Source: Pirellulaceae bacterium
GTDB lineage: Bacteria > Planctomycetota > Planctomycetia > Pirellulales > Pirellulaceae
Assembly: GCA_022448645.1 (NCBI GenBank)
Contig: JAKVBZ010000058.1
Coordinates: 1-32,352 of the forward strand
Direction of reading: 5' to 3'
DNA length: 32,352 bases
Shown here: positions 26,101 to 32,352 of the stretch, in pieces
Layout: the number at the start of each line of letters is the position of its first letter
Numbering within the stretch: position 1 is the stretch's first letter
Notes under the pieces: generated by a model
What the model was told of the DNA's origin: nothing
What the model saw: only the letters and a program-made list of their open reading frames with translations
Databases searched by the model: none
Translations under genes and position numbers: made by a program

Positions 26101-26874
26101 ACCGTTGGCGCTGCTGCCCGAGAACTGCTGCAACATGCTAAGGAATTGCTCAACCGAATCGCTGCCGAACACCGGCTGCAAGCGTTTGCAACGTACGGTA
26201 TTTGGCCAGCCGCCGCAGAAGAGGATGATGTCGTTCTTTTCCAAGACGAACAGCGGCAGGACATACTCGCACGGTTCCCCATGCTTCGGCAACAGTGGGA
26301 GCGGCAAGGTCAATCTACATTTCGCTGCCTGGCAGACTACGTGGCACCGGTCGACTCCGGACGTGATGACTACGTCGGTGCCTTTGCACTAACGGCCGGA
26401 ATTGGTGCGGACGAACTGTGCGCCGAGTTTGATCGTGTCCATGACGATTACAACTCGATCATGACGAAAGCGTTAGCGGACCGGCTGGCCGAAGCGTTTG
26501 CCGAATGGCTGCACGCTCGTATTCGTCGTCAATGGGGTTACGAAGAAAAACAGACGTGGTCCTGCGAGGATTTAATCGCCGAAAAATATCGTGGCATCCG
26601 CCCCGCCCCAGGATACCCTGCCTGCCCGGACCACTCGGAAAAAAGAACACTTTTCGATTTATTACAGTTGACTGACGACGGACCTATTTCATTGACGGAA
26701 AGCTGTGCCATGGTCCCTGCAGCAAGCGTCAGCGGATTTTATTTCGCACATCCCGAAGCACGCTACTTTTCCGTCGACCGCATTACGCACGATCAGCTCG
26801 AAAATTATGCCCTTCGCAAAGGCATTTCGGTGACCGAAGCGGAACGCTGGCTGGCGCCACATCTCGTTTCATAG
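23167..26874 (+). CDS. metH: Cobalamin-dependent methionine synthase
   Basis: The enzyme transfers a methyl group from 5-methyltetrahydrofolate via cobalamin to homocysteine. From ATG 23167 the protein is 1235 residues, close to E. coli MetH (1227). A GTG at 23083 would add 28 unrelated residues. All four modules are present. The homocysteine domain has zinc ligands Cys253, Cys316 and Cys317 ([11 protein letters not shown]). The pterin domain has [12 protein letters not shown] and [14 protein letters not shown]. The B12 domain has GDVHDIGKN with axial His770 and [11 protein letters not shown]. The AdoMet reactivation domain has [15 protein letters not shown] and a [18 protein letters not shown] segment. 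All key residues look intact, so it should be active and dependent on B12 supply or uptake. Confidence 0.98.
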   Translation: MPVASIPPTSPVLHDLLLDQILLLDGAMGTMVQQLQLDDRQMCGERFAEHSHDLSNFVDILCLTQPSSVTQIHQAYLEAGADILETNTFCSSTLGLQEFGLDADLVGEINRAAVTCAREAIDSFDSTAHKRSRFIAGSIGPTTKQTAISTDVDDAAARSTTFLEMVASYRVQVKELLTAGVDLLLPETAIDTLNLKACLFAIQQCFDDLGFQVPVMVSATFNAAGVTFVSSQHVEAFWNSVAHFPLLSVGINCALGPDLMRPHLEELSHIAPTFISCHPNAGLPNEMGQYDLSPKDMAAIIGDFADQGWVNIVGGCCGTTPDHIRAMRKAVSNHTPRKFPTIPTYTRLSGTEALTLRPDSNFIMIGERTNVTGSRKFARLIREDRYEEAVEIARSQVAGGASIIDINMDDALLDGEAAMTRFLNLIAGETDISRVPIMIDSSRWSVIEAGLRCVQGKAVVNSISLKDGEEEFLRRAKLLRQYGTAVVVMAFDEQGQATETEDKVRICRRAYTLLIENIGFPPEDIIFDPNILTVATGIAEHDNYAMNFIKATQRIKQECPGAKVSGGISNISFSFRGNDIVREAMHSAFLYHAIRAGLDMGIVNAEQLAVYQEIPADLLERVEDVLLNRHPNATDRLIEFAETVKANKQQRAVADQAWRSQPVAERLKHALIKGIDKYIEEDTEEARQSPDYPTCLKIIEGPLMSGMSVVGDLFGDGKMFLPQVVKSARVMKRAVAHLEPFMEEERSAADAGSPSARGTVVMATVKGDVHDIGKNIVGVVLRCNHYHIIDLGVMVPCENILQTAIDESADMIGLSGLITPSLDEMVHVASEMQRLSLELPLLIGGATTSAKHTAVKIAPCYEHPTLHVLDASRSVGVVNRLMNQDHRQTLLDENRQTQKMLVHSYEQRRQIKLVSYQEAKKRRVPTDWSSIRIDRPSFVGRQVIDDVRLEEIIPYIDWSPFFLTWELKGKYPQILQDDTVGAAARELLQHAKELLNRIAAEHRLQAFATYGIWPAAAEEDDVVLFQDEQRQDILARFPMLRQQWERQGQSTFRCLADYVAPVDSGRDDYVGAFALTAGIGADELCAEFDRVHDDYNSIMTKALADRLAEAFAEWLHARIRRQWGYEEKQTWSCEDLIAEKYRGIRPAPGYPACPDHSEKRTLFDLLQLTDDGPISLTESCAMVPAASVSGFYFAHPEARYFSVDRITHDQLENYALRKGISVTEAERWLAPHLVS

Positions 26875-26893
26875 AACGTAGGTCAGCCCGCAA

Positions 26894-26921
26894 TTGACAA
26901 AGTGTTGCCGGTCACTACGAT
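26894..26921 (+). promoter_or_regulatory. Candidate sigma-70 promoter for thiC
   Basis: A consensus TTGACA (26894-26899) is followed after 16 bp by TACGAT (26916-26921). Transcription would start near 26928, leaving a leader of about 57 nt. The octamer CAATTGAC occurs twice, at 26891-26898 and 26924-26931. A 6-bp dyad CCGGTC/GACCGG (26908-26913, 26943-26948) flanks the start. Confidence 0.45.
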
Positions 26922-26930
26922 TACAATTGA

Positions 26931-28325
<1,395 letters not shown>

Positions 28326-28337
28326 TCGGCCCTTAGT

Positions 28338-29615
28338 ATGTCCGCCGTTAACGAACTTCCAGCCTTGATGCGCGATCGGTCTTTTTGGGCCATGACGATC
28401 ACGCAGTTCCTGGGAGCATTTAACGACAATCTGTTCAAACAATTGGTTCTATTGCTGGCTGTGTTTTCTGTACCCACAGCCGGCGAAGCAACAGGCGACT
28501 TACAGGGCCACGCGATGGCCCTCTTTGCCCTACCTTTCCTTTTGTTCTCTGGGTTCGCCGGGTATCTCTCGGACCTGTACAGCAAACAGCGGGTGATTGT
28601 GCTGTGCAAATTGGCAGAGATCGTCGTCATGCTGTTAGGAATGCTCGCATTTTTTGCTTACAACCACACCGGTTTCGCCGGTCCGTTAGCCGTATTGTTC
28701 TTGATGGGAATGCAAAGCGCATTCTTTGGTCCAGGAAAATATGGCATTCTGCCCGAGTTGCTGCGTCCGTCTGATTTGCCCAAGGCAAACGGAATCATAC
28801 TGATGACAACTTTCGTGGCCATCATTCTGGGAACTGCCTGCGCCGGTTTTTTGAAGGTCCAGGTCCCTGCAGCAAATCAGTTGTGGCTGGTCTCAGCGGT
28901 TTGCGTCATCATTGCGATGGTGGGCACCGGCACTTCACTGATGATCCGTCGCAACCCCGCAGCCAACCCACAACTTTCGTTTCAACTTGAGTCGTTGGCC
29001 TTGCCGACCGAATCGCGACGCTTGCTATGGCAAGACAAACCACTGCTGACGGCACTGTTAGCGTCATGCATGTTCTGGCTGGTGGGAGGCCTCGTGCATA
29101 TGTCGGTCAACGCATTGGGAAAACAGCTTGGATTAGACGAACGAACGACAAGTCTGCTGGTGGCCAGCATGGCCATTGGGATTACCGTAGGCTGCCTTTT
29201 GGCCGGTACCTTGTCAGCAGGTCAGTTCTCATCTCGCCTGGTACGATACGGACTGTGGGGCATCTTGGTCTGTCTCGGATTGCTGGCAATTCCAGGAGGG
29301 CCCCATGGCCAGTGGCTCGGAAAAAATGGCAGTCTACTAGTCCTCGTCCTCCTCGGAATGTTCGCTGGTATCTTCGCAGTACCACTTCAGGTTTTCCTGC
29401 AATCGCGTCCACCACCAGATCAAAAGGGCCGCATGATTGCCGCAATGAACTTCGCTAACTGGGTGGCCATTCTGCTGGCCAGCCTCATTTACAGTGGTGG
29501 GATCTTGGCCCTGAACGCCTTAGGCGCCAACTCAAGTAACATGTTTGCGCTGACTGCCGTCCTGATTGCACCGGTCGCTTGGTGGTACCGCCCTCAATCC
29601 GAAAAGCTATCGTAG
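28338..29615 (+). CDS. MFS transporter, LplT-like (lysophospholipid transporter type)
   Basis: The 425-residue protein has about 12 hydrophobic segments. The N-terminal FWAMTITQFLGAFNDNLFK is characteristic of the LplT group, whose members flip lysophospholipids for re-acylation. GYLSDLYSKQRVIVLCK matches the MFS loop 2-3 motif, and FFGPGKYGILPELLRPSDLPKAN (given here in part: GPGKYGILPELL) matches LplT/Aas-type transporters. The partner acyltransferase (Aas) domain is neither fused nor adjacent. The gene lies 12 bases after thiC, but no thiamine role follows from the sequence. The substrate is uncertain; the family is clear. Confidence 0.88.
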   Translation: MSAVNELPALMRDRSFWAMTITQFLGAFNDNLFKQLVLLLAVFSVPTAGEATGDLQGHAMALFALPFLLFSGFAGYLSDLYSKQRVIVLCKLAEIVVMLLGMLAFFAYNHTGFAGPLAVLFLMGMQSAFFGPGKYGILPELLRPSDLPKANGIILMTTFVAIILGTACAGFLKVQVPAANQLWLVSAVCVIIAMVGTGTSLMIRRNPAANPQLSFQLESLALPTESRRLLWQDKPLLTALLASCMFWLVGGLVHMSVNALGKQLGLDERTTSLLVASMAIGITVGCLLAGTLSAGQFSSRLVRYGLWGILVCLGLLAIPGGPHGQWLGKNGSLLVLVLLGMFAGIFAVPLQVFLQSRPPPDQKGRMIAAMNFANWVAILLASLIYSGGILALNALGANSSNMFALTAVLIAPVAWWYRPQSEKLS

Positions 29616-30158
29616 CAACGGGTCAGGGACAATGCATGTGCGAGTGACACAATCCGCTCGAGACGAGAAACGACGCCGACACTCGCTGTTGGAGCAGGAC
29701 AGGAGAGGCGGAAACCTGATACAAAATCGACATTTTGCATCGGGAGCGGTTCCCGAAACGACCCCTTGGCATGTTTCGTTTTCAGCTTGTACGGGAAATG
29801 TTTCAGGAACGTCCGACTCACACTCTGTGGTTTGATTCGTATCCTTGCGTCTCCCTAAATCCTCATTCGCAACAGCTCATCACGAGTTGACGCCAGCGAT
29901 GCCGCGACCAGTTTCAGCAGTGCGTTATCTACAAGAACGGTGCAGGAGAACAGTGATTGGCAGTCGTAGCTTTACGTTTTCCAATGCCACGACACTGAGA
30001 ATGTTCTTTTCGAAATCCATCCTAAATTGTCTGGCGTGTAAGCAATTCCGAGTCACCCATATTCTCGTCTCGAGCCAGCTACGACTTGCGTCCGCCCGAG
30101 AGTTTGGTAGCATCAAGGCCTGTTTTTTCACAGCTTCTAAACCGAAAGTTTCAAAGAC
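29616..30158. other. 543-base intergenic region without a credible gene, stem-loop rich at its 5' side
   Basis: Short ORFs here lack a good start, codon bias or recognisable motifs. The first part holds several stem-loops: GCGAGTG-N33-CACTCGC (29640-29686), GATaCAAAAT-CGAC-ATTTTGcATC (29718-29741, one mismatch) and CGGGA-N5-TCCCG (29741-29755). The region 29783-30158 shows only weak small dyads and no recognised RNA family. Confidence 0.5.
29754..29782 (+). terminator. Candidate terminator downstream of the MFS gene
   Basis: CGAAAC-N13-GTTTCG is followed by TTTT (29779-29782). The stem is AT-rich and only 6 bp, so confidence is low. It is the last of a run of stem-loops after the thiC-transporter unit. 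Confidence 0.3.
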
Positions 30159-30770
30159 ATGCTTGGTGCCTCGCTAGACAGTTTTCAGTATATGGATCGC
30201 TTAAATGCCGAACTCGAACGAATCGACCGAGAGGCCATGATCCGTTGGGCCAACCATATTTTCCGCGCTTGGGAACAAGAAAAATTTGTCTATCTCATCG
30301 GAAACGGTGGGTCGGGGACGACGGCCAGCCACATGGCAGAAGATCTAGGCAAGAGCACACTAAGAGAATCGGATCTGCGAGACGAAAGCAAAAAACGCTT
30401 GAAAGTACTCAGCCTGACCGACAACGCAGGTTGGTTAATGGCCGTGGGCAATGATTTGGCTTATGACCAGATTTTTGTACAGCAGCTGATGAATTACGGA
30501 TCTGCCGGTGACGTGCTCATCGCGATTAGTGGATCGGGCAATAGTCCGAATATTCTCGAGGCGGTTGACTGGGCGAATCGTCACGATCTCACTACTTTTG
30601 GGCTAACTGGTTATGAAGGCGGCAAGCTAAAAACGATGAGCCAAGATGGCCTCCATGTAGACCTGAATGACATGGGGATGGTCGAGAGCATCCACCTTTG
30701 CCTGTTCCATTGGGTACTCAACGATGTATTCGCACGCATCAATCAAGCTGGCCGCTACGGTGCGACATAG
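30159..30770 (+). CDS. SIS-domain sugar isomerase, GmhA-like (phosphoheptose isomerase type)
   Basis: This 203-residue cytosolic protein has the GmhA layout. In characterised members it isomerises sedoheptulose 7-phosphate to D-glycero-D-manno-heptose 7-phosphate for heptose-containing envelope sugars. Motifs: GNGGSGTTASHMAEDLGK (48-65), in which Glu61 matches the family's catalytic Glu; LSLTDNAGWLMAVGNDLAYDQIF; the phosphate loop SGSGNSPN (124-131); and VESIHLCLFH (175-184) with the family His179. The start ATG at 30159 has a weak GAAAG upstream. No other heptose genes are adjacent. Another SIS substrate remains possible. Confidence 0.88.
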   Translation: MLGASLDSFQYMDRLNAELERIDREAMIRWANHIFRAWEQEKFVYLIGNGGSGTTASHMAEDLGKSTLRESDLRDESKKRLKVLSLTDNAGWLMAVGNDLAYDQIFVQQLMNYGSAGDVLIAISGSGNSPNILEAVDWANRHDLTTFGLTGYEGGKLKTMSQDGLHVDLNDMGMVESIHLCLFHWVLNDVFARINQAGRYGAT

Positions 30771-30802
30771 TCCGGTCCAAGCTCTTATCAATTATTGTCG
30801 AG

Positions 30803-30877
30803 GCGGCAATAGGGGCCGCTGATCCTCGCTCGAGGCCGAAGGCATAGGGTGCTGAAGGTTTGTGAAAGACCAAACCT
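30803..30877. terminator. Stem-loops between convergent genes
   Basis: GCGGC-N7-GCCGC (30803-30819), CCTC-GCTC-GAGG (30824-30835) and AGGTTTG-N8-CAAACCT (30856-30877) lie in the 176-base gap between the SIS gene and the next minus-strand gene. No strong T-run is present. They may act together as a bidirectional 3' end. Confidence 0.3.
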
Positions 30878-30946
30878 ACCTAGAACCATCAACTCTGAAC
30901 TTCAAACATGGCTCGGTCCGACCAACAAGTACGAGACAGACATCCT

Positions 30947-31297
30947 TCAGTTGCGTCGGAACTCGGGCAGCGGATAATCGGTAATCGGCAATCCCTGTCC
31001 AAGGATTTCTTTTAACCGCCGCCAACCGCGAGTCAACAGCTCTTCCCGAGATCGCACATAGTCTGGATCCATAGCGCGTTTATCGAAATCACCGTCGACC
31101 GTCACGGGAACGAATTCGTCATCCACGATAAATTGAGATAAAACCGGGTTACAGCGAAGGTGCCTTTCGCTGGCCGTATGTAACGTCTCGGGATCTAGTT
31201 GCCCGACGACGTATCTCAGATAGAGTTCACTTTCAGTGAGCTTACCGACATCTTTGCCGCAAACTTCGCACAGATATCCTTCGTCACATTTGGCCAT
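30947..31297 (-). CDS. Small conserved protein with possible zinc site, unknown function
   Basis: The 116-residue protein begins with CDEGYLCEVCGKDV, giving Cys4, Cys10 and Cys13. His46 and Cys49 in the HLRC segment could complete a zinc site. An Asp/Glu-rich middle and a GWRRLKEILGQGLPITDYPLPEF tail (landmark GWRRLKEILGQG) follow. There is no signal peptide or membrane helix, so it is probably cytosolic. Its codon use and Cys pattern support a real gene. It follows dapB by 110 bases on the same strand. No function can be assigned. Confidence 0.75.
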   Translation of the reverse strand: MAKCDEGYLCEVCGKDVGKLTESELYLRYVVGQLDPETLHTASERHLRCNPVLSQFIVDDEFVPVTVDGDFDKRAMDPDYVRSREELLTRGWRRLKEILGQGLPITDYPLPEFRRN

Positions 31298-31407
31298 GAT
31301 CGAACAGTCAGGCTAATCCGAAAATTTCATGCACTAGGTTTCTCGTTTTGGTCTGGACAGTCTTGCATCTAGGAACCGGCAACCCACATGCGTCACAGAC
31401 TCGTCGG

Positions 31408-32208
31408 TTACGCCAGTCCTAAAACGTCGTTCATCGAGTACTGTCCTGGCGGCTTTCCCGCGACAAACTTGGCAGCAGTCAAAGCACCTTGGGCATAACA
31501 ATCGCGACTGGTCGATCCAACTCGCAATTCGATTGTTTCACCCAACAAACCGAAAATAATAGTATGCTCTCCTGGATTGTCACCGACGCGGACAGCATGG
31601 TAACCAATCTCGTCTCGGGGACGCACACCTGGTCTTCCTTCACGACCATGAGTTGCCGAAGTCAGCCCCATCTGTTCGGCAATGATTTCTCCAAATCGGA
31701 GCGCTGTGCCGCTAGGGGCATCCTCCTTGAAGCGATGATGCCGCTCAATGATTTCCACGTCGGCCCCTGTAGCTTGACCCTGCAATGCCTTGGCGGCGAT
31801 CGCTGACAGCTGCATCGTCAGGTTCACCGCCAGACTCATATTAGGAGCCCATACAATGGGTATGGTAGCACTGGCCTCCGCGATTTGGGCCTGCTGGTCA
31901 TCACTTAATCCGGTCGTCGCCATCACCAGAGGCAAACCACGTTCGGAGCATTTCCTGGTAATAGCTTCGGCACCGGCCGGCACAGAAAAATCAATGACCG
32001 CCTGAACTTCTGCATCGAGCGTACTTGCCAGCCGAACACCGATTTCTCCCACTCCGGCGAGTCCGCCAGCGTCCTTTCCTAGGTCGGGATGCCCTTCGTT
32101 TTCCACCGCAGCAGAAATAGTAAGTTGTGGGTCTTCGTGACCTAAAGCAACCAACCGGCGCCCCATCCGTCCGGCCGCGCCATTTATCGCAATTGGAATT
32201 GTAGACAT
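31408..32208 (-). CDS. dapB: 4-hydroxy-tetrahydrodipicolinate reductase
   Basis: DapB reduces the dehydration product of 4-hydroxy-tetrahydrodipicolinate with NAD(P)H in the lysine/diaminopimelate pathway. The protein is 266 residues, the usual length. The N-terminal nucleotide motif is INGAAGRMGRRLV (8-20). VIDFSVP (71-77) and MATTGL (96-101) line the cofactor site. The catalytic and substrate motif HHRFKEDAPSGTA (157-169) holds the conserved His pair and Lys161. The C-terminal GCYAQGALTAAKF-like segment, read here as DCYAQGALTAAKFVAG, is standard. It is cytosolic and supplies meso-diaminopimelate and lysine. It is preceded by the partial gene, 66 bases away. Confidence 0.97.
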   Translation of the reverse strand: MSTIPIAINGAAGRMGRRLVALGHEDPQLTISAAVENEGHPDLGKDAGGLAGVGEIGVRLASTLDAEVQAVIDFSVPAGAEAITRKCSERGLPLVMATTGLSDDQQAQIAEASATIPIVWAPNMSLAVNLTMQLSAIAAKALQGQATGADVEIIERHHRFKEDAPSGTALRFGEIIAEQMGLTSATHGREGRPGVRPRDEIGYHAVRVGDNPGEHTIIFGLLGETIELRVGSTSRDCYAQGALTAAKFVAGKPPGQYSMNDVLGLA

Positions 32209-32247
32209 CTCTGCTTTCTTATTTCTCGAGCTACCCGAATCTTTAAA

Positions 32248-32262
32248 ATCTGTTCTTCAGAT
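32248..32262 (-). terminator. Candidate terminator between the partial gene and dapB
   Basis: On the minus strand ATCTG-AAGAA-CAGAT is followed by TTTAAAG, just after the stop of the upstream gene. A second perfect dyad, CAGTTG-N13-CAACTG (32265-32289), overlaps that stop. The stem is short, so the call is tentative. Confidence 0.35.
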
Positions 32263-32274
32263 GCCAGTTGAACT

Positions 32275-32352
32275 TCAGCTGTACAACTGAATGACTTTGA
32301 CAATCTCGTCGGCATCGTTGGGCACCACGACGGCTCGATTGGCAAACGATGC
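32275..32352 (-). CDS. 3' end of a gene cut by the right edge
   Basis: The frame is open from the window edge to TGA at 32277-32275, giving the 25-residue tail ASFANRAVVVPNDADEIVKV followed by IQLYS. Codon use looks coding, and it lies 66 bases upstream of dapB on the same strand. It is too short to identify. Confidence 0.6.
   Translation of the reverse strand, partial: ASFANRAVVVPNDADEIVKVIQLYS

Noticed and set aside
29845..30177. 110-residue plus-strand ORF in the long intergenic region
   Set aside because: It overlaps the SIS gene start, lacks a good ribosome site, and has no domain or coding-like composition.

Overview
The window looks like chromosomal DNA of a planctomycete, most likely a Pirellulales-type marine relative of Rhodopirellula or Blastopirellula. 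This is inferred from gene content: a Tat-exported DUF1501 protein, a membrane-anchored kinase-like receptor next to a zinc-ribbon/STN-like membrane protein, a CpsD-like protein beginning MTLVDQAF, an ExeA-type ATPase, moderate GC, and many short or leaderless 5' ends. No rRNA, tRNA, CRISPR array, transposase or prophage was seen. About 20 genes are well supported, with a partial gene at each edge.

Layout. 1-3188 (+): a possible gene tail, a CobB/CbiA-like protein that has lost its catalytic motifs, and an MgtE magnesium channel. 3358-5644: an SDR reductase (-) and a DUF1501 protein (+) diverge from a region with two overlapping perfect dyads. 5905-11038 (-): a two-gene unit of a membrane-anchored pseudokinase and a zinc-ribbon/STN-like membrane protein, ending in a nested inverted repeat. 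11339-12571 (+): glutamate-type dehydrogenase. 12594-13634 (-) and 13752-14897 (+): threonine aldolase and ThiO-type glycine oxidase, divergent, linked by glycine. ThiO is followed at 1 nt by a two-Rossmann flavoprotein, then a radical SAM enzyme and an unusual metallophosphoesterase (to 17974). 18168-22941 (-): a four-gene envelope/exopolysaccharide-type operon (basic-repeat membrane protein, CpsD-like ATPase without the Walker A lysine, ExeA-like AAA ATPase, GT-C glycosyltransferase). 23167-29615 (+): cobalamin-dependent methionine synthase, ThiC and an LplT-like MFS transporter. 30159-30770 (+): GmhA-like SIS isomerase. 30947-32352 (-): a small Cys-rich conserved protein, DapB and the 3' end of another gene.

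How the genes fit together. Several genes serve one-carbon, amino-acid and cofactor metabolism: LtaE gives glycine, ThiO oxidises glycine to the imine used for the thiamine thiazole, ThiC makes the pyrimidine half, and MetH uses cobalamin. The strongest candidate for an undescribed system is the co-directional thiO - flavoprotein - radical SAM - metallophosphoesterase run (13752-17974). Its phosphoesterase keeps the ligands of one metal site and loses those unique to the other.

A recurring feature is altered enzymes: four proteins (CobB-like, kinase-like, CpsD-like, phosphoesterase-like) keep their fold signatures but lose catalytic residues. Several intergenic regions carry perfect dyads or nested stem-loops, notably 4162-4215, 5864-5940 and 29640-29782.
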